Source: Deltaproteobacteria bacterium (GTDB lineage Bacteria; Desulfobacterota; Deferrimicrobia; Deferrimicrobiales; Deferrimicrobiaceae). From it: 42,191 nt of DNA. Within the stretch, counting starts at the first letter, position 1; each line of letters starts with the position of its first letter. This document shows, one piece after another, positions 26,527 to 40,296 of the stretch. A program made the position numbers and the translations under genes. Under the pieces are notes generated by a model. It did not search any database, was not told where the DNA came from, and was given only the letters and a program-made list of their open reading frames with translations. The stretch is taken from the NCBI GenBank assembly GCA_016234845.1, contig JACRNP010000015.1, forward strand, positions 1 to 42,191. Direction: 5' to 3'.

Positions 26527-26595
26527 TCTTCCGTTTCCCTTTGTCTACGCCTGCCGTCGCCTAGCCTATTCCTCTCATGGAGGAGTGCCGGTTTC

Positions 26596-27051
26596 ATGGA
26601 GCTTGCGAGCAAGATTTTCGAGACGCTGGAGATCAGCCAGTTGGCCCTTCTCCAGCTGGGACTGGTGGTCGTCCTCGCCTTTCTCCTTTCGACCCTCCTC
26701 ATCCGGCCGATCCTCCGCACGTTCGAAGAGCGGGAGAACCTCACGACCGCGCCGGTGGAGGAATCGCGCCGGATGCTGGCCGATGCCGAGGAGAAGTCGC
26801 GGCGGTACGACGAGTCTCTTCGCAAGGGGGCGGTCGACGCGATCGCCCGGAAGCGCGGCATCCTCGAGGAGGGTTCCCGGGCCGAGCGCAAGCGGATCGA
26901 CGCGGTGGCCGAGGAGGCCAACCGCGGCGTCGAGGAGATGAAGGGACGGATCGGCGCGGAGAAGGAAGCGGCGGCCTCCGCGCTGCGCGCCGAGGTGGCG
27001 AAGCTGTCCGTGGAGATCGCGGGAAAAGTCCTCGGGAGACGTGTCGCGTGA
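26596..27051 (+). CDS. ATP synthase F0 subunit b' (AtpF'/AtpX)
   Basis: This 151-residue subunit is one of two different b-type stator proteins. One membrane helix lies at about residues 18-38 (LALLQLGLVVVLAFLLSTLLI). The rest is a long charged helix typical of the peripheral stalk (EERENLTTAPVEESRRMLADAEEKSRRYDES and onward), ending VEIAGKVLGRRVA. Heterodimeric b/b' stators are known in photosynthetic bacteria and many deltaproteobacteria. The ATG follows GGAGGAG at about 10 bases. The stop overlaps the GTG of the next b subunit gene. Confidence 0.88.
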   Translation: MELASKIFETLEISQLALLQLGLVVVLAFLLSTLLIRPILRTFEERENLTTAPVEESRRMLADAEEKSRRYDESLRKGAVDAIARKRGILEEGSRAERKRIDAVAEEANRGVEEMKGRIGAEKEAAASALRAEVAKLSVEIAGKVLGRRVA

Positions 27052-27647
27052 TCCCGCGCCGGCTGTTCTCCGCGTCGCTCCGCGCGTCGCTTCCCGCCGT
27101 CCTGGCGGTGTCGGCCGCGTCCGTCGCCTGCGCTTCCGGCGGCGCCGCGGAAGGCGGAAGCGCGATCCCCTGGGGCGAGATCGTAAAGCAGGCGATCAAC
27201 TTCGCCATCCTCGCCGGGGTCCTCGTCTACTTCCTCCGCAAGCCGTTGTCCTCCTTCCTGAAAGAACGCAGCGAGCTGTTGCGCAAATCGATCGACGACG
27301 CCGCGAAGGCGCGCGCCGAGGCGGCGCAGAAGCTCTCCGTCATCGAGGCCCGCACCGCGAAGCTGTCCGACGAGATCGCGCAGTTGAACGCGAAGATGGA
27401 CGCCGAGGCGGGGGCCGAAGTGCGCAGCCTGCGGGACGCCGCGACCGCCGAGATCGCGCGCATCCGCGCCCAGGCGGAGTTCGCGGGGGAGCAGGAAGTG
27501 AAGAAGGCGCGCCAGGAGCTTCGGAAGGAGGCGTCGGTCCTGTCGGCGCAGGCCGCCGAGGAGCTGGTGCGGAAGACGCTCTCCCCCGAAGACCAGGAAC
27601 GGCTGGTCCGGGAGAATCTTGAGAAAATCGATGGGATCGTCCGGTGA
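27048..27647 (+). CDS. atpF: ATP synthase F0 subunit b
   Basis: This is the second stator subunit, 199 residues. It starts at a GTG overlapping the previous stop (GTGA). Unlike the preceding b', it has an additional N-terminal hydrophobic segment ending near SVACASGG (about residues 10-30), which looks like a signal peptide or extra helix. The usual b helix follows (INFAILAGVLVYFLRKPLSSFL, about 48-69), then a long charged coiled coil with Ala/Lys/Arg/Glu repeats to the C-terminus (EELVRKTLSPEDQERLVRENL). The frame upstream to 26577 is a shadow of atpF'. The stop overlaps the atpH GTG start. Confidence 0.92.
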   Translation: MIPRRLFSASLRASLPAVLAVSAASVACASGGAAEGGSAIPWGEIVKQAINFAILAGVLVYFLRKPLSSFLKERSELLRKSIDDAAKARAEAAQKLSVIEARTAKLSDEIAQLNAKMDAEAGAEVRSLRDAATAEIARIRAQAEFAGEQEVKKARQELRKEASVLSAQAAEELVRKTLSPEDQERLVRENLEKIDGIVR

Positions 27648-28186
27648 TCGCGGGAAGCCTGGCAAGGCGTTACGCGCGCGCGCTGCTCGACATCGGCCGG
27701 GAGGAGCGGCAGCTCCGCAAGGTGCTCACCGAGGCCGAGGAGTTCGCTTCGGCGCTCGAACGGTCCGCGGGGCTGCGCGAGGTGATGGAGGCGGAGCACG
27801 TGAGCCGCCGGGACAAGCAGGCCTCGCTCGACGCGGTGCTCTCGCCCGGCGGTTTCCTCCCGACCACGAAGGCGTTCCTCTCCCTGCTCGTGGAGAAGGG
27901 GCGGATGAACGTCCTCCCGCAGATCCTCTCCGAGCTCCGCCGCATGGTCGAGGAGCACGAGGGGATCGAGCGGGTCGAGGTCACCGTGCCGATGCCGCTC
28001 TCCGCCACGCAGAAGGACCTCCTGCAGACGGTCCTCGAGCGGCGCACCGGGAAGAAGATCCTGCTCGAAGAGTCCGTGGATCCCGCCGTGCTCGGCGGGA
28101 TGGTCGTGCGGGTCGGCTCCACCGTGTACGACGGCAGCGTCCGCACGCAGATCCACCAGATCCGGGAAAACCTACAGAAGGGGTGA
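27644..28186 (+). CDS. atpH: ATP synthase F1 subunit delta
   Basis: The delta (OSCP-like) subunit connects the top of F1 to the b stator. The 180-residue protein has a helical N-terminal domain ([22 protein letters not shown]) and the conserved C-terminal domain with [16 protein letters not shown] and [19 protein letters not shown]. It starts at a GTG overlapping the atpF stop and precedes atpA by 10 bases. Length is normal. Confidence 0.95.
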   Translation: MIAGSLARRYARALLDIGREERQLRKVLTEAEEFASALERSAGLREVMEAEHVSRRDKQASLDAVLSPGGFLPTTKAFLSLLVEKGRMNVLPQILSELRRMVEEHEGIERVEVTVPMPLSATQKDLLQTVLERRTGKKILLEESVDPAVLGGMVVRVGSTVYDGSVRTQIHQIRENLQKG

Positions 28187-28196
28187 GGCAGCCGCC

Positions 28197-29705
<1,509 letters not shown>

Positions 29706-29708
29706 CCG

Positions 29709-30578
29709 ATGGCGAACCTCCGCGCGATCCGGAAGCGGATCAGCAGCGTAAAGAGCACCCAGCAGATCACGAAGGCCATGAAGATGGTCTCCGCGGCGAA
29801 GCTGCGCCGGTCGCAGGAAGCGATCACCGCGGCGCGTCCGTACGCCCGGAAGATGCGCGAGGTGGTCCAGGCGGTGGCCGGCCGGGCCGGGAGCGACGCC
29901 CACCCGCTCCTCACGGCGCGCGAGGGGAAGAAGCTCGCGCTGCTCGTGGTCACCTCCGACCGGGGCCTCTGCGGAAGCTTCAACTCGGGGCTCACGCGCG
30001 CCGCGCACCGGTTCGTGAACGAGCACCGGGAGCAGTACGAGGAGATCGCCCTTTTCATGGTCGGGCGGAAAGGGCGCGACTTCTTCCGCCGTCGCGAGGT
30101 CCCGGTCCGGAAGGAGTACCTCGGGGTCCTGGGGAGCATCTCCCGCGGCCACGCGGAGACGATGGCGAACGACCTGGTCTCGGGGTTCCTCTCCGGCGAC
30201 TTCGACGAGGTCCGGATCGTCTTCAACGAGTTCCGGTCCGCCATCTCGCAGGTCGTCCGTTTCGAGACGCTCTTCCCGATCGCGCTGGAGAAGGCGGAGG
30301 GGGAGACGGGAGGGGGAGTCGACTACCTCTACGAGCCCGGCCAGAAGGAGATCCTCGCGAGCCTGCTGCCGAAATTCGTGGAGATGCAGATCTTCCGCAT
30401 CCTCCTGGAATCCGTGGCGGGGGAGCACGGCGCGCGGATGACGGCGATGGACTCCGCGACCAACAACTCCGTGGACATGATCTCGCGGCTGACGCTCCAG
30501 ATGAACCGCGCGCGCCAGGCCACGATCACCACGGAGCTCACCGAGATCGTCAGCGGCGCCGAGGCGCTCAAAGGGTAA
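29709..30578 (+). CDS. atpG: ATP synthase F1 subunit gamma
   Basis: Gamma is the rotating central shaft. The 289-residue protein has the N-terminal helix MANLRAIRKRISSVKSTQQITKAMKMVSAAKLRR, the central LLVVTSDRGLCGSFNSGL motif and the C-terminal helix MDSATNNSVDMISRLTLQMNRARQATITTELTEIVSGAEAL, all highly typical. AGGGA lies nine bases upstream of the ATG. There is no plant-type redox insert. Confidence 0.97.
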   Translation: MANLRAIRKRISSVKSTQQITKAMKMVSAAKLRRSQEAITAARPYARKMREVVQAVAGRAGSDAHPLLTAREGKKLALLVVTSDRGLCGSFNSGLTRAAHRFVNEHREQYEEIALFMVGRKGRDFFRRREVPVRKEYLGVLGSISRGHAETMANDLVSGFLSGDFDEVRIVFNEFRSAISQVVRFETLFPIALEKAEGETGGGVDYLYEPGQKEILASLLPKFVEMQIFRILLESVAGEHGARMTAMDSATNNSVDMISRLTLQMNRARQATITTELTEIVSGAEALKG

Positions 30579-32018
<1,440 letters not shown>

Positions 32019-32036
32019 CGGGGGAGCGCTTACGCC

Positions 32037-32438
32037 ATGGCATCGACGATCCGGCTGGAGCTTGTCACCCCCGAACGCCTCCTCCTCTCGGAGGACGTGG
32101 ACGAGGTCGTCGCCCCGGGGTACGAGGGCGAGTTCGGCGCGCTTCCGGAACACACGCAGTTCCTGACCATCCTGAACATCGGGGTGCTCCGGTACCGGAA
32201 GGGGAACGAGACGCGCCGGATCGCCCTGGGAGGCGGATTCGCCGAGGTGACGCCGGAGCGCGTCGTGGTGATGGCCGAGACGGCGGAGCGGGCCGAGGAG
32301 ATCGACCTGGAGCGCGCCCGCCGCGCAAAGGAGCGGGCCGAGGCGGCCTTGAAAGAGCTGTCGATCGACGACGATAGCTACCGCAAGGCGCACGCGGCGC
32401 TGCAGCGGGCGATGGTGCGGATGGCGGCCGGGGAGTAG
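32037..32438 (+). CDS. atpC: ATP synthase F1 subunit epsilon
   Basis: Epsilon attaches to gamma and can inhibit ATP hydrolysis. The 133-residue protein has the N-terminal beta-sandwich (IRLELVTPERLLLSEDVDEVVAPGYEGEFGALPEHTQFLTIL) and a C-terminal helical hairpin with RARRAKERAEAAL. It is the last gene of the atp cluster and converges with the minus-strand gene at 32463, 24 bases away. Genes for subunits a and c are not in the window. Confidence 0.96.
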   Translation: MASTIRLELVTPERLLLSEDVDEVVAPGYEGEFGALPEHTQFLTILNIGVLRYRKGNETRRIALGGGFAEVTPERVVVMAETAERAEEIDLERARRAKERAEAALKELSIDDDSYRKAHAALQRAMVRMAAGE

Positions 32439-32462
32439 GAGCGGCTCCGGCCAAGGGGCGTC

Positions 32463-32993
32463 TCAGCAGAGCGTCGCCTTCACCTTCGGTTTCCCGTCCT
32501 CCACGCTGACGCGGAACTCCACCTTCCTCCCGCCGGAAGCGGCGGAGATCTCCTCCGCGCGCGCGAGAAGCGCATCCCGCAGGGAAGGGAGCTCCGACGG
32601 GTCTCCCGGAAGCCCGCACGAGCGGCGCGCTTCCAGCAGTTCCTCCGCCGCACGGCCGAGCTGCTCCGGGTCGACGGGGCTCTTCCGCTCCTCCTCCGGC
32701 CGCGCGATCCCGCCGGCCGATTCCCTCCGGGTCCGCCCCTCCTCCAGATCCCGCACCGTCCGCGTCCACAGGTTCGCGAACGCCCAGTACCTCCCCTGGA
32801 GGTTGTTGAAGCGGAGCTGGTCCGCGTTGTTCACGACCGAACGTCGGCTCAGGACCAGGAGGCGGGTTTCGAGCTCCTTCCGCTCCTTCATCGGCTCCCC
32901 GCGCCGCCTTCCGAGGAAGAAGAGGTCGTACTCGTGCTTCAAGGCCGCGAGGTCCGCCTCCATCCTGTCCATCAGCTCCCGGAATTCGTCCAC
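32463..32993 (-). CDS. Uncharacterised charged protein, possibly MXAN_5187-type
   Basis: This is a soluble, mainly helical 176-residue protein. I do not assign a function. The segment SVVNNADQLRFNNLQGRYWAFANLWTRTVRDLEEGR (about residues 52-87) reminds me of proteins annotated MXAN_5187 C-terminal domain in myxobacteria and relatives; this is from memory and uncertain. The N-terminus (MDRMEADLAALKHEYDLFFLGRR) is probably helical. The C-terminus has a short beta-rich tail VEFRVSVEDGKPKVKATLC. The GTG at 32993 follows GGAAGGGAA with good spacing. It diverges from glmU and converges with atpC. Confidence 0.7.
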   Translation of the reverse strand: MDEFRELMDRMEADLAALKHEYDLFFLGRRRGEPMKERKELETRLLVLSRRSVVNNADQLRFNNLQGRYWAFANLWTRTVRDLEEGRTRRESAGGIARPEEERKSPVDPEQLGRAAEELLEARRSCGLPGDPSELPSLRDALLARAEEISAASGGRKVEFRVSVEDGKPKVKATLC

Positions 32994-33033
32994 CGCGCCG
33001 TTCCCTTCCTTCCCCCGGGGAAACCTTGTACAC

Positions 33034-33062
33034 TTGATATCGTCCGGGTCGGCGATTCATAT
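33034..33062 (+). promoter_or_regulatory. Possible glmU promoter
   Basis: TTGATA (33034-33039) is followed after 17 bases by TCATAT (33057-33062) in an A/T-rich patch between the divergent minus-strand gene and glmU. The -10 is poor, so this is tentative. Confidence 0.35.
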
Positions 33063-33087
33063 TCGCATCAGCGAAAAGGGGCTGTCA

Positions 33088-34524
33088 ATGAAAGGGATTT
33101 CCGCGATCATCCTGGCGGCGGGCCAGGGGAAACGGATGAAGTCCGCGCTCCCCAAGGTCGCCCATCCCGTCCTCGGGAAGCCGGTCGTCTGGCACGTCGC
33201 CCAGGCGGCGCGGGACGCCGGGATCCGGGAAATGGTGTTCGTCCTCGGGTACGGGCGGGACAAGGTGCTTCCGACGGTATCGGCCTTCGGGGGGAAGGTG
33301 GCGATCCAGGAGAGCCAGTTCGGGACGGGGGACGCCGCACGGTGCGGCCTGGCGGAGCTTTCCGCCGGGGCGAAGGAGGTCGTGGTGCTGTGCGGGGACG
33401 CGCCGCTCATCCGCCCGGCCACCATCCGCGCGCTGCTCGCGGCGCGCCGCCGGACCGGGGCCGCGGCGTCGGTCCTGACCGGGGTCCTGTCCGATCCCAC
33501 CGGGTACGGCCGGATCGTCCGCAGCGCCGACGGAGCCGTGGCGCGGATCGTCGAGGAGAAGGACGCGGATACCGCGGCCCGCAGGATCCGGGAGGTCAAT
33601 TCCGGGACGTACGCCTTCGACCGGTCGTTCCTCGAGCGCGGGCTGCCGCGCATCTCGGACGTCAACGCGCAGCGGGAATATTACCTGACCGATCTCGTGG
33701 TGGAGGCGCTGGCCGAAGGGACGCGCGTGGTCCCGGTCGTCGCCGGCGATCCCGACGAAGTGCGGGGGATCAACTCCCGGCGGGAACTTTCGGACGCGTC
33801 GCGGATCCTCCGGCGGAAGAAGATCGACGAGCTGATGGGTTCCGGCGTGACGGTGGTCGATCCGGACCGGACGTTCGTGGAGCCGGGGGTGTCCGTGGGA
33901 CAGGACACGGTCCTCGAGCCGGGGGTGGCGCTCCTGGGGAAGACGCGCGTCGGGAGGGGCGTCCGGATCCAGGCCGGGTGCGTCGTGGAGAACAGCTCGA
34001 TCGCCGACGGCGTCCACCTGAAGCCGTACTGCGTGGTCTCGGACGCACGCGTGGGGAAAGGCGCGATCGTCGGGCCGTTCGCCCACCTCCGCCCCGAGGC
34101 GGACATCGGGGAGGAGGCGCACATCGGGAATTTCGTCGAGGTGAAGAAGAGCCGGATCGGAAAGGGATCGAAGGCGAACCACCTCGCGTACATCGGCGAC
34201 GCCACCGTGGGGAAGAAGGTCAACGTCGGCGCGGGGACGATCACGTGCAACTACGACGGGATCGCCAAGCACCCGACCGTCCTGGGCGACGGGGTGTTCG
34301 TGGGGAGCGACACGATGCTGGTCGCGCCGGTCACGGTGGGGAAGGGGGCGCTGATCGGCGCCGGCTCCACGATCACGAGGAACGTCCCGCCGTTCGCGCT
34401 GGCGCTGTGCCGCGCCGAACAGAAGGTGTTCGAATACTGGGTGGCCCGGAAGAAGCCGGAGCTTCTGAAAAAAGGGGGGCTCTCCGTCCCTTCCGCCGCA
34501 AAGGCCTCGAAGGGGAGCCGGTGA
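33088..34524 (+). CDS. glmU: Bifunctional GlmU: glucosamine-1-P acetyltransferase / N-acetylglucosamine-1-P uridyltransferase
   Basis: GlmU makes UDP-N-acetylglucosamine for peptidoglycan and lipopolysaccharide. The 478-residue protein has an N-terminal nucleotidyltransferase domain with LAAGQGKRMKSALPKVAHPVLGKP, QFGTGDAARC, LCGDAPLI and the EVNSGTYAFD segment. The C-terminal half is a left-handed beta helix of hexapeptide repeats, with FAHLRPEADIGEEAHIGNFVEVKKS, HLAYIGDATVG and NVGAGTITCNYDG for acetyl transfer. The ATG at 33088 has AAAAGGGG upstream. One base separates its stop from the glmS start, giving a glmU-glmS unit. Confidence 0.96.
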   Translation: MKGISAIILAAGQGKRMKSALPKVAHPVLGKPVVWHVAQAARDAGIREMVFVLGYGRDKVLPTVSAFGGKVAIQESQFGTGDAARCGLAELSAGAKEVVVLCGDAPLIRPATIRALLAARRRTGAAASVLTGVLSDPTGYGRIVRSADGAVARIVEEKDADTAARRIREVNSGTYAFDRSFLERGLPRISDVNAQREYYLTDLVVEALAEGTRVVPVVAGDPDEVRGINSRRELSDASRILRRKKIDELMGSGVTVVDPDRTFVEPGVSVGQDTVLEPGVALLGKTRVGRGVRIQAGCVVENSSIADGVHLKPYCVVSDARVGKGAIVGPFAHLRPEADIGEEAHIGNFVEVKKSRIGKGSKANHLAYIGDATVGKKVNVGAGTITCNYDGIAKHPTVLGDGVFVGSDTMLVAPVTVGKGALIGAGSTITRNVPPFALALCRAEQKVFEYWVARKKPELLKKGGLSVPSAAKASKGSR

Positions 34525-34525
34525 C

Positions 34526-36355
<1,830 letters not shown>

Positions 36356-36376
36356 AGTCGAAGCGATGTTTTCGTG

Positions 36377-38609
36377 ATGCTGTCGGACCCGCTTTTCACG
36401 ACGCTCGATCCCGACCAGCGCCGCGCCGTCCTGCACGAAGGGGGCCCCCTGCTCCTGGTCGCCGGGGCCGGGTCGGGGAAGACCCGCGCGATCGTCGCCC
36501 GCATCCTCCGCCTGATCCGCGACGGCGTCCCGCCGCGCTCCATCCTCGGGATCACCTTCACCAACCGCGCGGCCGGCGAGATGCGGGAGCGGGTCGCGAG
36601 GTCGCTCCCGGGGGGGAACGAAGCCTCCCTCCGCGGGCGGCGTTGCCGCCCGGGTTTTCCCCGGATCGACCGGACGCGGGCCGAACCTCCCGTGGCTGGG
36701 GACGTTCCACGCCTTCGGGGCCGCCCTGTTGCGGCGCCACGGCGACCGGATCGGGTTGTCCCCGCGGTTCCTGATCTACGACGTGCGCGACCAGCACGAC
36801 GCGCTGAAGCAGATCCTCAAGGACCTGAACATCGACGAGAAGAAGTTCCCGCCGTCGAAGTTCGCCTGGCTCATCGAGCGGTCGAAGCGGGACGGCGTGT
36901 CGGTGGAGGCGGCGGCGCTCTCGGCGGGGTGGCGCGTCGTGTCGATGGCCGGGGAGGTGGGGAAGGCGTACGACGCGGCGCTCGCAGGCGCCGGGGCGGT
37001 CGATTTCACCGACCTCATCCGCCTCCCGGTGACGCTGCTGCGGGGCGCGCCCGACGTCCTTTCCGCGGTGCGGTTCGAGCACCGGCACTTCCTGGTCGAC
37101 GAGTTCCAGGACGTGGACGGGGCGCAGGCGGAGCTCACCGAGCAGATCGCCCTCGGGGCGGAGTCGTTCTGCGCGGTGGGGGACGAGGACCAGTCGATCT
37201 ACGGGTGGCGGGGCGCGTCCGCCGCCCCGATGCTCTCGTTCGAGCGGCGGTACCCCGGCGCGAAGGTGATCCACCTGTCGACCAACTACCGCAGCCGCGC
37301 GGCGATCCTCTCGGTCGCCGGAGCGCTGATCGCGAAGAACCGGCGGCGGCGCGAGAAGGCGATCGTGGCGGCGCGGCCGGGAGGCGACCTTCCCGCGATG
37401 GCCGTCTACTCCGACCAGGAGGCGGAGGCGCGCGAAGTCGCGTCGGCGGTCGCCCGGGAGATCCGCTCCGGCGTGCTCCCCACGGAGATCGCGGTCTTCT
37501 ACCGGGTGAACGCGCAGTCCCGCGCGGTGGAGGATGCGCTGCGGATGCTCCGGATCCCGTACGTCCTCCGGGGCGCCCTCTCCTTCTACGAGCGGGCCGC
37601 GGTGCGCGACGCGGTGTCGTACCTGAAATGGCACCTCCAGCCCGGCGACGCCGTGTCCCTGAAGCGGCTCCTCAAGTTCCCCCGGCGCGGCGTGGGGGAG
37701 GTGACGCTGGCGCGCGCGAGGGAGGCGGCGGGGAGGGAAGGGGTGCCGCTTTCCGAAACGCTCCGGAGGATACCGAATCTCGCTCCGCTGTTCTCTTTCC
37801 GCGACCTGTGGCAGGAAGCCCTTCCGCAGATGTCCCCCGCGGAGGCGCTGCACGCGCTGCTGAAAGGGGCGGGTTACCTGGACGCCCTGGAGGCCGCGGC
37901 GCGGGACACGGGGCCGGACCGGGACGGCGCGGGGAGGGAGGAGGATCTCGAAAACGTCCGGGAGCTGTTCCGGGTGGCGGAAGGGTTCCCCGGGAACGGG
38001 GAAGAGGCGCTGCGGGAGTTCCTGGAGAAGATGACGCTGGCGGCGGAGGAGGCGGAGGGCGACGATTCGGAAGCGGTCCGGTTGATGACGCTGCACAACG
38101 CCAAGGGGCTGGAGTTCGACGTGGTGTTTCTCGTGGGGCTGGAGGACGGCCTCCTTCCGCACTCGCGGTCGCTGGAGTCGGGGGAGGAGGTGGAGGAGGA
38201 GCGGCGCCTTTTTTACGTGGGGCTGACCCGCGCGCGGGAGAAGGCGTACCTGTCGCTGGCCCGTCGCCGGAACCTGTTCGGCTCCTTCCGGGACGCGGTC
38301 CCGTCGCGCTTTTTGTACGACCTTCCGTCCTCCCTCGTCCGGTGGGCGGACGCGCCGATCCGGGAACTCCCGGCGCGCGGTGCGTTCCCGTCGAAGTCGG
38401 CCGGAAGCGCCCCGCAACGGCCGGGAGAGCCCAGGTATGAGGAGGAGACCGCCGGGCGGCCGCGAAAAGTGAGACACCCGATCTTCGGGGAAGGGAAGGT
38501 CGAGTCGGTCGAAGGGGAAGGCGCGGACCGGAAGATCATCGCCCGTTTCCCGGTCTACGGGGTGAAGAAGATTCTCGTCCGAGCGGTGCCGATGGAGTTT
38601 TTCGATTGA
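36377..38609 (+). CDS. PcrA/UvrD-type DNA helicase, interrupted by an apparent +1 frameshift
   Basis: This is a superfamily 1A DNA helicase for repair and replication, about 743 residues if the shift is repaired. The 5' part (ATG at 36377) has motif I GAGSGKT and Ia GITFTNRAAGEM. Homology then moves to another frame that gives LPWLGTFHAFGAALLRRHG, motif II LVDEFQDVDGAQ, III AVGDEDQSIYGWRGA, IV FYRVNAQSRAVED, V MTLHNAKGLEFDVVFLVGLEDG and VI FYVGLTRAREKAYL. The C-terminus has a PcrA-like Tudor-type segment (HPIFGEGKV). The change happens between about 36570 and 36690; a run of seven G at 36610-36616 is the likely spot, as removing one G joins the frames. Sequencing error, mutation and programmed shift are all possible. 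Confidence 0.88.
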
Positions 38610-38630
38610 CCGGTCGGTCTTCGGTGCGGA

Positions 38631-38792
38631 CTACGAACCGATGAACAGCTCGAACTCCCCTTCCCTCTCGCCCCCCTCGGGGCGGGCGTAGGCCGGGGCC
38701 GGGACGCTCTCCTCCCGACGCAGCAGCGCGAAGAGGAACGTCGCCGCTCCGGCGGTCAGCATGGCGATCAGCATGAGGTGACGTTTCTTCAC
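38631..38792 (-). CDS. Small single-span membrane protein
   Basis: This is a 53-residue product with one hydrophobic segment (LMLIAMLTAGAATFLFALL, about residues 6-24) after a basic start (VKKRH), followed by a short acidic, Pro/Glu/Gly-rich tail (EESVPAPAYARPEGGEREGEFELFIGS). I prefer the GTG at 38792, which has GGGGAGAG six bases upstream, over an ATG at 38840 that would add 16 residues ahead of the positive patch. There is no lipobox. It converges with the helicase gene 21 bases away. No family is recognised. Confidence 0.55.
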   Translation of the reverse strand: MKKRHLMLIAMLTAGAATFLFALLRREESVPAPAYARPEGGEREGEFELFIGS

Positions 38793-39085
38793 GAATTCTC
38801 TCCCCGGATCGTCGTTCCGGACCACACCCATCCACCCCATTTTATATGGAATCCCCTTTCGCTGCCAACTTCAAAGGAAGGGCTTTCGGTCCGTCCCCGC
38901 GGGCAGGAAAACGGATCGAGGGAGGGAGGTTGTTCCGGAATATAACGGATCCGTCCCATCCTTCGCGGGGCGAATGGCTTTGCGGGGGCGGTCTTGCGTG
39001 TCCCGGAAGAATCGTGATACTGATTGGTTTCCGGGGAGATCGTGGAAACTCCCGCGGGCGGTCCGAATCTTAACAGGAGCCCTGG

Positions 39086-39691
39086 ATGTCCGCCGAACGG
39101 TGGAAGGAAGACGAAGTTCTTTTAGAGCGGCTCCGCGGAGGGGCCCCGGGGGCGGTGGACGAACTTCTCCACCAGTTCCAGGGGAAGATCTTCAACCTCG
39201 CGATGTCGATACTGAAGAACGAGAGCGACGCCGAGGAAGCGACCCAGGATGTGTTCATGACGGTCATCCGGAAGGCCGACACGTTCCAGGGGAACTCGGC
39301 CCTCTACTCCTGGATGTACCGGATCTGCGTGAACACCTGCCTCATGCGCCTGCGCGGCAAGCGCAGGAGCGACACGGTGTCGATCGAGGAGTTCATGCCG
39401 GTCTTCACCGACGAGGGGATGCACGCCTCGCCGATGGACGACTGGAGCAAGGAAGTCGAGCGGAAGGCGCTGAACGAGGAGCTCGGAAGAATGATTCGCA
39501 GATTCACCGACGAACTGTCGGAAAAGTACCGGGTCGTGTTCGTCCTGAGCGACGTCGAGGGTCTATCCAACGAGGAGACCGCGAAGATCCTGGGGCTCAC
39601 CGTCCCCGCGGTGAAGTCGCGCCTGCACCGCGCCCGCCTCTACCTGCGCGAGCAGCTCTCCCGGTATCTTCGCGATGGGAAGACTTCGTGA
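39086..39691 (+). CDS. ECF-type RNA polymerase sigma factor
   Basis: This sigma-70-family factor of the extracytoplasmic-function type has 201 residues. Region 2 contains LLHQFQGKIFNLAMSILKNESDAEEATQDVFMTVIRK and YSWMYRICVNTCLMRLRGKRR. Region 4 contains FVLSDVEGLSNEETAKILGLTVPAVKSRLHRARLYLREQL, the helix-turn-helix for the -35 element. It belongs to the RpoE-like class. AGGAG precedes the ATG at 39086. The next gene, four bases downstream, encodes a zinc-motif protein that is probably its anti-sigma factor. Confidence 0.93.
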   Translation: MSAERWKEDEVLLERLRGGAPGAVDELLHQFQGKIFNLAMSILKNESDAEEATQDVFMTVIRKADTFQGNSALYSWMYRICVNTCLMRLRGKRRSDTVSIEEFMPVFTDEGMHASPMDDWSKEVERKALNEELGRMIRRFTDELSEKYRVVFVLSDVEGLSNEETAKILGLTVPAVKSRLHRARLYLREQLSRYLRDGKTS

Positions 39692-39695
39692 ACCG

Positions 39696-40208
39696 ATGAA
39701 CTGCAAGGAGCTCGCATACCTGCTGGCGGACTACTTCGACGGGTCGATGGATCCGGGGTTGCGCGAGGAGCTCGACCGGCACATCGCATTGTGCGAACCG
39801 TGCATGAAGTTCGCGAACACGTACCGTACGACATGCCGGAAGACGGCCGAACTCCGGAAGGACATCGAGTACCGGATTCCCGACGAGGTCCGGTCCCGCC
39901 TGGCCACGTTCATCGCGGCCGCCCTGAAGAAATACCCCGCTCAGATGGAGGAGTACCACCGCCAGGCCGAGCAGGAGCGGCGGGAAAAGGTCGCGGCCCT
40001 CTGCGAGGCCGCCGCCGCCGGGCGGCTCTCCACCATGACGTCGCTCCTGATCGAGACGCATTCGGCGACCTGCACGGAGTGCCGGGGATTCTTCGACGCC
40101 CTCCCGGGAGGGAGGCACCCGGCCCCGGAGCCGCCCCCGCCGGTCCGGGACCACATCACCGCCCTGCTCGAATCGCTCCCCCCCGGGGAGGAGTTCTTTC
40201 TCGCGTAA
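39696..40208 (+). CDS. Zinc-binding anti-sigma factor-like protein with two HxxxCxxC motifs
   Basis: This 170-residue soluble protein follows the ECF sigma gene and is probably its anti-sigma factor. The N-terminus has the zf-HC2/ZAS pattern C3 ... H29-xxx-C33-xx-C36 (MNCKELAYLLADYFDG, then RHIALCEPC). Unusually, a second similar set occurs at C103 ... H122-xxx-C126-xx-C129 (THSATCTEC). No transmembrane helix is present, so it acts in the cytoplasm, and a redox or metal response like RsrA is possible. I chose the ATG at 39696; an ATG at 39675 would overlap sigma by 17 bases and adds seven residues. Confidence 0.8.
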   Translation: MNCKELAYLLADYFDGSMDPGLREELDRHIALCEPCMKFANTYRTTCRKTAELRKDIEYRIPDEVRSRLATFIAAALKKYPAQMEEYHRQAEQERREKVAALCEAAAAGRLSTMTSLLIETHSATCTECRGFFDALPGGRHPAPEPPPPVRDHITALLESLPPGEEFFLA

Positions 40209-40296
40209 TGCCCCGGGCTCTCACCGTCCCGCCCGCGAACGTCCGCGATCGACGCGTTTCCGTCTTCCCATCCGGTCCGAAAGGCAGGGGCAGCCG

